6,104 nt of DNA, from the NCBI GenBank assembly GCA_021731325.1, contig JAKFXP010000008.1:1-6104 (forward strand), given 5' to 3'. This document shows, in pieces, positions 1 to 5,346 of this stretch. Origin of the DNA: Parcubacteria group bacterium (GTDB taxonomy: Bacteria > Patescibacteriota > Minisyncoccia > Phycocordibacterales > UBA12088). Position 1 is the first letter of the stretch. The number at the start of each line of letters is the position of its first letter. The notes below the pieces were generated by a model that did not search any database, had not been told where the DNA came from, and saw only the letters and a program-made list of their open reading frames with translations. The translations under genes and the position numbers were made by a program.

Positions 1-146
1 TCCCGACCATCATCGGCTCGCTCTACGGCATGAACGTTCCCATTCCATACCAAGAGTCACCCCACGTCTTCTCTATACTCGCTATCGGTATCATCGCCAC
101 GATGACGGGCGTATGGTACATATTCTCACGACGAGATTGGCTTTAG
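1..146 (+). CDS. corA: CorA-family Mg2+/divalent cation transporter, C-terminal fragment
   Basis: This is the end of a gene that enters from the left edge; codons run from base 3 and stop at TAG 144-146, giving 47 residues. The fragment begins with PTIIGSLYGMN, the end of the CorA pore helix with the family's signature Gly-Met-Asn (residues 9-11 of the fragment) that acts as the selectivity filter. A short periplasm- or outside-facing loop (VPIPYQESPH) follows, then a second hydrophobic helix (about residues 21-42), and the chain ends in the short basic/aromatic tail SRRDWL, as CorA proteins usually do. CorA works as a homopentamer that lets Mg2+ (also Co2+ or Ni2+) enter down its gradient. 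The large cytoplasmic regulatory domain lies outside the window. It is the only + strand gene and converges on the exporter operon. The family call is firm; ion specificity is assumed from the family. Confidence 0.92.
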   Translation, partial: PTIIGSLYGMNVPIPYQESPHVFSILAIGIIATMTGVWYIFSRRDWL

Positions 147-167
147 GCGCACGTGTCCCGCAGCGCC
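146..167. terminator. GC hairpin in the convergent corA/permease gap (possible bidirectional terminator)
   Basis: The bases GGCGC (146-150) and GCGCC (163-167) form a perfect 5-bp all-GC stem around a 12-nt loop. It fills most of the 27 bp between the corA stop and the permease stop, where a shared terminator would be expected. Neither side has a run of T, so intrinsic termination would be weak. It could also act as a 3' end stabiliser or be chance. Confidence 0.3.
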
Positions 168-173
168 GTATAC

Positions 174-1418
174 TTATTCGTACCGCAGCGCCTCCATCGG
201 GCTCTTTTTTGATGCCTTTTTCGCGGGATAAATACCGAACACGAGGCCAATCACCACCGAAAACAGGAGCGCCCCAAGGGCAGCCTGGTACGGAAATGTA
301 AAACTCCAATTGAGTGTTGAGAATGACCGAATAGCAACACTCGACACATATGCCAGCACATCGCCTACCATGATGCCCACCGCGCCACCAAAAAAGGTAA
401 GGAGTACCGCTTCAAACAAAAACTGAGAAAGAATGTCGCTATCGGTCGCACCGACCGCTTTCCGTAACCCAATCTCGCGGGTACGTTCAGTTACCGAAAC
501 AAGCATCATATTCATAATCCCAATACCTCCCACCACAAGCGCTATCGCCACAACACCCGATAAAAATATCGTGAGTACATCGAGAATAGTCCCAATCTGC
601 TTCATTAAGGCTTCGGGGGTGCGTATCTTAAAGTCGTTAGTATCCCCTGTTTCCAGTCGATGAGTGTCGCGTAACGTTGCTTCTACATCACGCGTGGTAC
701 GCGCCAAATTTGCTGGATCGTCCACCTGTACAATGAGTTCAAAAAAATGATTGATACCGAGTAGGTACGTTTGTGCGGTTGAGTACGGTATAAAAATTGC
801 TTCGTCAAAATTAACAAACCCAACCTGCCCTTTTTTGGGAACCACTCCCACCACGCGAAATTTTTGATCTTTGATAGTAATTTTTTCACCCACTGGATCA
901 TTGTTACCAAACAACTCCTCTGCTACCTTTGCACCGATGACCGCTACAAATGCACGTTGCTTTATCTCTTCCTCACCAAAACTTACCCCCTTGGTTGGAA
1001 CCGCATCATATACACGACCAAAAAACGAAGCATCTCCTCCAATAATATCAGGTGATGCAGTTTCATTACCGTACGACACGGAGCCGGTTACAATGACAAC
1101 AGGTGAGACCGTGGTGATATGGGGCGCATTTGCACTCCGTGCCAATGCGTCAAGATCACGTTCCTTGATAGAATCCGAGAGGAGTGTCTCGGTAAAGTCA
1201 TTCGGCCCCTCGACTTCCCTACCCGCCTGCACCACAAATATGTCCGCGCCAAGTCCCTGTATCTCACCCAAGATGAGTACTTTGGTCGAATTACCCAATG
1301 ACGCGATCAATATGACGGCGGCAACCCCGATCGCAATCCCCAGTAAGGTAAGAAAGGTACGTGAGGGCTTGCCGGTCACGCCACGAAACGCTAGTTCGAG
1401 TGCATACGTGTATTTCAT
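174..1418 (-). CDS. MacB/FtsX-type ABC transporter permease
   Basis: This is the membrane subunit of an ABC exporter, 414 residues, with the MacB-type plan. A short cytoplasmic start is followed by one membrane helix (about 22-42, TFLTLLGIAIGVAAVILIAS), then a large extracytoplasmic MacB_PCD-like domain (about 45-280), then an FtsX domain with three helices (about 283-306, 331-357 and 378-397). The strongest marks are GGIGIMNMMLVSVTERTREI (297-316), which continues GLRKAVGA, and the C-terminal tail YPAKKASKKSPMEALRYE; both are hallmarks of MacB permeases. Unlike proteobacterial MacB, the ATPase is a separate protein, as in YknY/YknZ of Bacillus. Proteins of this type do not move substrate through a classical pore but couple ATP use to mechanical motion outside the membrane. 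The start ATG overlaps the TGA of the ATPase gene (ATGA), so translation is probably coupled; no Shine-Dalgarno sequence precedes it. The substrate cannot be read from sequence: peptides, lipids, lipoproteins or drugs are all possible. Confidence 0.93.
   Translation of the reverse strand: MKYTYALELAFRGVTGKPSRTFLTLLGIAIGVAAVILIASLGNSTKVLILGEIQGLGADIFVVQAGREVEGPNDFTETLLSDSIKERDLDALARSANAPHITTVSPVVIVTGSVSYGNETASPDIIGGDASFFGRVYDAVPTKGVSFGEEEIKQRAFVAVIGAKVAEELFGNNDPVGEKITIKDQKFRVVGVVPKKGQVGFVNFDEAIFIPYSTAQTYLLGINHFFELIVQVDDPANLARTTRDVEATLRDTHRLETGDTNDFKIRTPEALMKQIGTILDVLTIFLSGVVAIALVVGGIGIMNMMLVSVTERTREIGLRKAVGATDSDILSQFLFEAVLLTFFGGAVGIMVGDVLAYVSSVAIRSFSTLNWSFTFPYQAALGALLFSVVIGLVFGIYPAKKASKKSPMEALRYE
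187..210 (+). terminator. Possible weak rho-independent terminator for corA
   Basis: Reading the + strand, AGCGCC (187-192) can pair with GGGCT (199-203) if one G is bulged, leaving a 6-nt loop, and C plus six T follow (205-210). The shape fits an intrinsic terminator for corA, but the stem is short and imperfect. The T run is also explained by lysine codons near the 3' end of the permease gene on the other strand. Confidence 0.2.
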
Positions 1419-2098
1419 AGCGGTGAGAGAGAGGTGTCTTGTACTAGCACACCGTCTCGAATGATGAGCATGCGCTTTGCACGACGAGCAATATCCTCGT
1501 CATGGGTGATCAAAATAACGGTATGACCTGCGCTGTGAAGTGTGGCGAGAATATCCATAACGCCCAATCCCGAGGCACTATCAAGGTTGCCTGTTGGTTC
1601 ATCGGCAAATATAAGCTCAGGTTTGTTGATGAGTGCACGAGCAATCGCCACCCGTTGCTTCTCACCACCTGAGAGCATATACGCTTCGTGATCGATCCGA
1701 TGCAGCAACCCCACTTGTGCAACCGCCTGCGTTGCGCGTGCACGCCACTCGGGCTTGGGTACCTCCGAGTAGTACAACGGGAGATACACGTTTTCGAGCA
1801 CCGTCTCGCGGGGTAACAGATTGAACTGTTGAAACACAAAGCCCATGTCCTCATTACGCACCCGTGCAACCGCATCATCAGAAAGCTCGTGCAAGGTGTG
1901 ACCCTTAAATCGATACGTGCCCGCCGTTTGCGGATCAAGAAATCCGAGTATGTGCAGCAAGGTCGATTTGCCCGACCCACTTGGCCCCATAATCGCTACA
2001 AATTCACCCTTCTGTATTGAAAAACTCGCTTGTCGCAGTGCAGGAGTACCGTCTGGGTAGGTTTTTGCAAGATCCGCCGCTTCAATGAGATAGTTCAT
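1415..2098 (-). CDS. ABC transporter ATP-binding protein, MacB/LolD/YknY type
   Basis: This 227-residue ATPase powers the exporter and is complete by motif. Walker A is GPSGSGKST (38-46), the Q-loop is VFQQFNLLP with Gln90, the ABC signature is LSGGEKQR (142-149), Walker B and the catalytic Glu lie in LIFADEPTGNLD (162-173, Glu167), and the switch His is His199 in ILITHD. ADEPTGNLDS is characteristic of the MacB/LolD/FtsE-like branch that serves FtsX-type permeases. The length is typical for the family. The gene starts 4 bp after the adaptor stop and its stop overlaps the permease start, so the three proteins are very probably made together. An AGGA lies about 14 nt upstream of the ATG, too far for a normal ribosome site. 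It would sit on the cytoplasmic face as a dimer on two permease chains. No substrate can be assigned. Confidence 0.95.
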   Translation of the reverse strand: MNYLIEAADLAKTYPDGTPALRQASFSIQKGEFVAIMGPSGSGKSTLLHILGFLDPQTAGTYRFKGHTLHELSDDAVARVRNEDMGFVFQQFNLLPRETVLENVYLPLYYSEVPKPEWRARATQAVAQVGLLHRIDHEAYMLSGGEKQRVAIARALINKPELIFADEPTGNLDSASGLGVMDILATLHSAGHTVILITHDEDIARRAKRMLIIRDGVLVQDTSLSPL

Positions 2099-2102
2099 GG
2101 TC

Positions 2103-3683
2103 TTAAACGTCTTCCTGCACGAATACCACCACCTCTTCGCCCACCGAAAGTCCTTCTGTAATCTCTATCGTTCCTTCTGACCCACGTAAGCCGGTCACCA
2201 CCTCTCGTTCTTCGAGCGTCTTGTTTGGTTGCAAAATACGTACGAACGTCCGTCTCTCCTCGGTAATGACACTTCGAGTGGGTACCGAGAGCACCTCCGA
2301 TCGTACATCCGTCGTGATCTCTGCATCTGCAGTCATGCCAGGCCGCAAAGTAACATCCGCCGGGGGCGAGGTCATAAGCGCAAGGCGCGTTTTGTAGGTA
2401 GGTACTCCCTCACGTACTGTTTCGACCAATGCAATACGCACCACTTCGGCATCAAACACCTGTGTGCGATCGAGTGCATCAAAGGTAACTTTTGCTTTGT
2501 TACCGATCGTGATGCGCGCAATATCAGCCTCGGGAATAAAGAGTTCAATTTCATACGCGCCAACCGTAAGGAGTTCTGCAATGGTACTATGGGCTACAAC
2601 GGTCTCACCCACATGTGGCACAATGTTTGCAACGGTACCCGGGAATGGCGCATATAGCAGTGCGGTATCAGCGGCTTCGCGTGCCCGCGCAACCGATTCT
2701 TCGGCAACACGCAGTGACGCTTCTTGCACTCGTTGTGCCGACGGGGTGGCGCCGGCGCGTGTTTCTGTAGACCCTTCCTCAACCCGTACCCGGGCGGCTA
2801 TCGCCGCATCATAGCTTGCTTGTGCCGCACGCACCTCACTCCGAGCACTCGCTATTGCGGTACGCGCATTTGCAACCGAAGATTGGTAACTTTCATACAC
2901 CGTCTGTGCACTCACATCACTAGGGATATACGTGTTTACCACCCCCGCTAATTCGGTCAAAAAAGATTCGATAGTGACGAGATCTTGTTCAGTTTCTTGG
3001 GCGAGCTCGTGCACCGGACTCGTCGTATCATCCATACGCTCGCGCATGTGCTCGATAACAACCTCGATGTCCTGTCGTTTTTCCGTGAGTGCGGTTTCTT
3101 CAATCGCCGTGCCGTGTACCACGTACTCAGTCGTACCATAGGAAAACCGAACCCCAAACTTCTTGGTACCGATTGTTTTTCCGGTAAACAGTTCATCTGC
3201 TTCTTCGTGCACCGCATCATCGGCAACGGCGAACGCGTTCGCAACTCTAGTACGCATATGTTCCTTACTGTTTTGCTCTGCCTGTTGTGCTTCTTTGACC
3301 GAAGCCTCTTCGACAGCATATGCTTCTGGAGTAAGGGGTGCGTTGAGTTCGGCAAGTATGGCCTGTTCTCGTACTACCCGTGCCCGTGCTTCACGCAACA
3401 CCCCATCCAATTCACCCTGGTCAAGTGCTGCAAGCAAGCCCCCTGCCTGCACCGATTCACCCTCATGTACATACACCTCTGCAAGGAGACCTCCTTGGGG
3501 AAATGAAAGCCTGATACGATCGACCGGCTCAAGATGTCCGGTGACTGACACGGTATTTTCTACCGAACTGCGTACTACCGTAGCCGTCTCATACACTGGT
3601 TCTGATGGTCGAGAAGATACATACCACCATCCGCCACCGATAAGAAGGAGTGTCCCAATGGACACCCATGATCGTTTTGTCAT
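2103..3683 (-). CDS. Membrane-fusion (periplasmic-adaptor) protein of the exporter, HlyD/MacA family, with enlarged helical insert
   Basis: This 526-residue protein is the adaptor of the ABC exporter. Residues 7-22 form one hydrophobic signal-anchor helix after a basic start (MTKR). The first half of the lipoyl/barrel-sandwich domain follows (about 42-90, with GHLEPVDRIRL and VYVHEGESVQAGGLLAALD), and its second half is at about 341-372 (LYAPFPGTVANIVPHVGETV). A beta-barrel domain spans about 375-457 (ending RPGMTADAEI), and a membrane-proximal domain closes the chain (about 462-522). Between the two lipoyl halves lie about 250 residues rich in Ala, Glu and Arg, predicted helical: clear coiled-coil stretches at about 92-145 and 262-340, and an unusual central part at about 146-260. 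MacA and YknX are near 370-380 residues, so this one is about 150 longer. It starts 60 bp after the phosphotransferase-like gene and ends 4 bp before the ATPase. Without an outer membrane it would act like YknX, as an external cap on the permease. Confidence 0.9.
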   Translation of the reverse strand: MTKRSWVSIGTLLLIGGGWWYVSSRPSEPVYETATVVRSSVENTVSVTGHLEPVDRIRLSFPQGGLLAEVYVHEGESVQAGGLLAALDQGELDGVLREARARVVREQAILAELNAPLTPEAYAVEEASVKEAQQAEQNSKEHMRTRVANAFAVADDAVHEEADELFTGKTIGTKKFGVRFSYGTTEYVVHGTAIEETALTEKRQDIEVVIEHMRERMDDTTSPVHELAQETEQDLVTIESFLTELAGVVNTYIPSDVSAQTVYESYQSSVANARTAIASARSEVRAAQASYDAAIAARVRVEEGSTETRAGATPSAQRVQEASLRVAEESVARAREAADTALLYAPFPGTVANIVPHVGETVVAHSTIAELLTVGAYEIELFIPEADIARITIGNKAKVTFDALDRTQVFDAEVVRIALVETVREGVPTYKTRLALMTSPPADVTLRPGMTADAEITTDVRSEVLSVPTRSVITEERRTFVRILQPNKTLEEREVVTGLRGSEGTIEITEGLSVGEEVVVFVQEDV

Positions 3684-3690
3684 GATGCTC

Positions 3691-3729
3691 AGTATACTCC
3701 AAACAAAGCCCGTGCGTGGCTATATTGTA
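3691..3729 (-). promoter_or_regulatory. Possible internal promoter elements ahead of the exporter genes
   Basis: The 60-bp gap before the adaptor gene holds two -10-like hexamers on the - strand: TACAAT (3729-3724) and TATACT (3696-3691), each matching TATAAT at five of six positions. Neither has a convincing -35 at 16-18 bp. TATACT would start transcription next to the ATG at 3683, giving a leaderless mRNA; TACAAT would give a leader of roughly 34 nt. If real, they would let the exporter be expressed separately from the regulator genes. Confidence 0.25.
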
Positions 3730-3743
3730 CACACGTACCTCGC

Positions 3744-4430
3744 CTACAACTGATCGAAGGATGTTTCGATGACCAACTGGTTACCTCCCTGTGCGCTCGC
3801 ACTCACTTGTGCACCGAGCAAAGGTGAGACGGTATGAACGAGTTTTGAAAACACAAAGGCTTGGTCATAGGCACCATTCGCTTCTTCCGCAGAAAAAGCG
3901 GTAACGCAGGCGTCAGTCTCAGGGATACCGGGTGCCATACCAATCAATACAAAGAGGTTTTTTCCTTCTGCGTTTGGGGCGGATATACCACGAAAACTAA
4001 CGGTAGTATTCGCAGGAGCACTTGAGAGAAAGAATTTTGCAAGTGACCATACATAGAGCCGCAAGAGATTTACGTCGATGTCGTATTCGGTTGCATCGGA
4101 ATCAATATCTATTTCAAGCGTCAGTCCGTGTCGCTCATACTGATACCGCAAATCAAGCACGGCAACCCGCACGATATCAGTCAACGAGGTGTGAGTGATA
4201 TCCTGTTCGTACGATCCCGTAAGTACACGTCCCGCCACATGGGCATGTTTGGTGAGAGAAATGCCGAGTTGTGTGGCATCTTGCACCCCCTGCACCCGCT
4301 CCGCAAACTTTGGTGCACCTAGACCTTCTTTTGCAATGATTTCGGATTGCCACTTAATCGCCGTCAACGGCGCGAGTAAGTCATGTGCCATAACTTGTAA
4401 TAAGAGTGCATTGTGATCTATAGAAGGCAT
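3744..4430 (-). CDS. Histidine-kinase-like protein with degenerate ATP-binding domain; candidate ChpT/Spo0B-type histidine phosphotransferase
   Basis: The protein has 228 residues, no membrane helix and no sensor domain. It opens directly with a kinase H-box: MAHDLLAPLTAIKW (14-27) matches the consensus HELRTPLTAI position for position, with His16 as phosphoacceptor, Asp17 as the acid and Pro21 conserved. The second dimerisation helix is at about 40-70. The rest follows the ATPase-domain layout but lacks its working residues. In the N-box region LLRLYVWSLAKFFLSSAP (122-139) the two Asn positions are Ser129 and Phe133. The G1 box DxGxG is GMAPG (164-168), without the Asp that reads adenine. 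The Gly-rich GLGL box near 188-192 is gone. It should therefore not bind ATP or autophosphorylate. The residue four after the His is Ala20, not the Thr or Asn typical of HisKA phosphatases. ChpT and Spo0B have similar size and architecture. With two receiver proteins directly upstream, phosphotransfer between them is the likeliest role (inference). A dead pseudokinase scaffold is the alternative. Confidence 0.72.
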   Translation of the reverse strand: MPSIDHNALLLQVMAHDLLAPLTAIKWQSEIIAKEGLGAPKFAERVQGVQDATQLGISLTKHAHVAGRVLTGSYEQDITHTSLTDIVRVAVLDLRYQYERHGLTLEIDIDSDATEYDIDVNLLRLYVWSLAKFFLSSAPANTTVSFRGISAPNAEGKNLFVLIGMAPGIPETDACVTAFSAEEANGAYDQAFVFSKLVHTVSPLLGAQVSASAQGGNQLVIETSFDQL

Positions 4431-4433
4431 GAG

Positions 4434-4448
4434 ATTGTACCGTATAAT
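4434..4448. repeat. 15-bp near-palindrome between regulator 2 and the phosphotransferase gene
   Basis: ATTGTACCGTATAAT consists of two 7-bp arms around one C, with a single mismatch. It fills most of the 17-bp gap between the two genes. It contains -10-like hexamers on both strands (TACAAT on -, TATAAT on +). The arm ATTGTAC recurs at 3724-3730 ahead of the adaptor gene. It may be an operator half-site pair, an internal promoter piece, or chance in AT-rich spacer. Confidence 0.3.
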
Positions 4449-4852
4449 TAAGCTTGTTTTTTTTCTACACTACGAACAATGGTGTCAATAACCACCTCAA
4501 GGGAGGTGTCTGCTTTATTGAGGAATACGGCGTTTTGTTTGCTCGCTTTGAGTCGAAGTCCCCCTTCTCCGGACAATGTGGTGAGCATGACCACCGGAGT
4601 AGTTTTATCTACTTCACGAAACTCTGCCAAAATCTGCATGCCATTTTTGCCCGGCAACATAACATCTAGGACGACGACGTCAGGATGGTGTTCTACAATA
4701 AGCTCGACCGCGCCGGTACCATCCCCTGTTTCAATGACATCAAAACCATTTTCGAGTAACCGGTCTGCCATAAATTTGCGCAATGGCACATCATCTTCCA
4801 CCAACAACACCTTTTTTATTTTATTACCAAAAATTTTACTTAAAATACCCAT
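4448..4852 (-). CDS. Single-domain response regulator (receiver only), second of two
   Basis: This 134-residue protein is one receiver domain with nothing after it. All key residues are present: the acidic pair Asp20-Asp21 in VLLVEDD (15-21), the phosphoacceptor Asp63 in VVVLDVMLPGKNG (59-71), Thr91 in VVMLTT, and Lys113 in FLNKAD, although the usual Pro after this Lys is Ala. There is no DNA-binding or enzymatic output, so it should act by binding a partner or as a phosphate shuttle or sink, like CheY or Spo0F. A short N-terminal extension (MGILSKIFGNKIKK) could form a small amphipathic helix. It starts 5 bp after the first regulator, its closest visible relative, and ends 17 bp before the phosphotransferase-like gene, which is probably its partner. 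No ribosome site is seen before the ATG. Fold and phosphorylation site are firm; the downstream target is unknown. Confidence 0.93.
   Translation of the reverse strand: MGILSKIFGNKIKKVLLVEDDVPLRKFMADRLLENGFDVIETGDGTGAVELIVEHHPDVVVLDVMLPGKNGMQILAEFREVDKTTPVVMLTTLSGEGGLRLKASKQNAVFLNKADTSLEVVIDTIVRSVEKKQA
4457..4464 (-). other. A8 tract with canonical -1 slippery heptamer (A AAA AAA) at the end of regulator 2
   Basis: On the coding strand the last codons of regulator 2 are GAA AAA AAA CAA GCT TAA, so eight A in a row include the heptamer A AAA AAA in the phase that allows a -1 ribosomal shift. The downstream phosphotransferase gene is in exactly that -1 frame, and the frame stays open from the tract through the gap to its ATG (added residues T-S-L-I-I-R-Y-N-L). 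A shift, or RNA polymerase adding one A, would give a receiver-phosphotransferase fusion. I see no upstream Shine-Dalgarno-like stimulator and no clear downstream hairpin, so use of the site is unproven. Confidence 0.35.
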
Positions 4853-4857
4853 ACCAA

Positions 4858-5256
4858 TTACTTATTAAGTTCTGTAAGTGTTTTTGTTACCAATGCCACC
4901 AAATCATCGGGAGAGGTGGATGACTTGTTGTGAAATGATGCACCCAAGCGTTCCGCATCTTTGCGCAACTCACCCGAACCAAGAAGGTTTGAGAGGAGAA
5001 ATACGGGCACTGTACACTCTAACGATCGTAATTCCTCAAGAAGCGTGATGCCGTCTTTAAGGGGAAGAATAAGATCCAAAATAAGCACATCGGGATGTTT
5101 GTTGGCAACCAGTAACAATACTTCTTCCGCATCCCCCGCAACGAGGACATGGTATCCCCCTTCACGAAACCGCTCTTCGAGCGTGGCGCGGAGCGTCACA
5201 TCATCCTCAACGATAAGAACCGTCTTTTTGCTACTGAAAAACGAGGTCAATGACAT
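4858..5256 (-). CDS. Single-domain response regulator (receiver only), first of two
   Basis: This 132-residue receiver is the first gene after the likely promoter. The acidic pair is Asp18-Asp19 in VLIVEDD (13-19), the phosphoacceptor is Asp61 in LILDLILPLKDG (58-69), Ser89 stands in the conserved Thr/Ser place (VFLLSN), and the conserved Lys is Lys111 in FHNKSS, again without the following Pro. It shares the pattern HPDV-LD-LP-K-G-L-E-R around the active site with its neighbour, which points to a tandem duplication followed by strong divergence. The N-terminus (MSLTSFFSSKK) is again a short hydrophobic/aromatic lead into the first strand. No output domain follows. Two receivers beside one His-containing phosphotransferase suggest a relay in which one donates and the other receives phosphate, but the direction cannot be read from sequence. 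The ATG at 5256 lies about 8 nt after the expected transcription start. Confidence 0.93.
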   Translation of the reverse strand: MSLTSFFSSKKTVLIVEDDVTLRATLEERFREGGYHVLVAGDAEEVLLLVANKHPDVLILDLILPLKDGITLLEELRSLECTVPVFLLSNLLGSGELRKDAERLGASFHNKSSTSPDDLVALVTKTLTELNK

Positions 5257-5262
5257 AGGTGA

Positions 5263-5272
5263 ATACTAGTAT
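5263..5272. repeat. 10-bp perfect palindrome over the presumed transcription start
   Basis: ATACTAGTAT reads the same on both strands. It overlaps the last bases of the proposed -10 and the expected start of transcription of the regulator genes, a place where a repressor could block initiation. It is short, so chance is a serious alternative. Confidence 0.3.
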
Positions 5273-5299
5273 CCTACCCTGTCTTCCTATGCACGACAA
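5271..5299 (-). promoter_or_regulatory. Probable promoter of the regulator (and perhaps exporter) operon
   Basis: On the - strand TTGTCG (5299-5294) and TAGGAT (5276-5271) are separated by exactly 17 bp and each match the sigma-70 consensus at four of six positions. They lie in the 90-bp gap after typA. Transcription would begin near 5264, only about 8 nt before the ATG at 5256, and no Shine-Dalgarno sequence lies between, so the mRNA would be nearly leaderless. It is the best promoter candidate in the window, but the match is only moderate. Confidence 0.4.
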
Positions 5300-5320
5300 G
5301 CGCGGTTAATCACCACGCTT
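5298..5320 (-). terminator. Stem-loop after typA, possible terminator without a U tract
   Basis: Transcribed on the - strand, AAGCGTGGT and ACCGCGCTT form a 9-bp stem around the 5-nt loop GATTA. One pair is G-U on this strand but would be a C-A mismatch on the other, so the structure favours the - strand transcript. It lies 27 bp after the typA stop and directly before the proposed -35 of the next operon, with which it shares two bases. No run of U follows, so it may work with Rho or as a 3'-end stabiliser. Confidence 0.4.
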
Positions 5321-5346
5321 GGGTACCGATTGACGGAGGTGAGGTA

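Noticed and set aside
871..1464. A 197-codon + strand open frame opposite the permease gene
   Set aside because: It is antisense to a gene with clear MacB motifs, shows no family features, and its composition (rich in Ser, Thr, Pro) is what the reverse of this codon usage gives.
174..3683. Naming the exporter macAB or lolCDE
   Set aside because: The family is clear but the split ATPase and permease, the enlarged adaptor and the lack of any substrate clue do not allow a specific gene name; a Lol system would also need an outer membrane.
3163..3753. A 196-codon + strand open frame opposite the adaptor gene
   Set aside because: It lies antisense to the well-supported adaptor, is rich in Ser, Ala and Thr without recognisable motifs, and runs across the gap into the next gene's 3' end.
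3744..4430. Calling this gene an active sensor histidine kinase
   Set aside because: It has no sensor or membrane segment, and the N-box, G1 and GLGL residues needed for ATP binding are all replaced.
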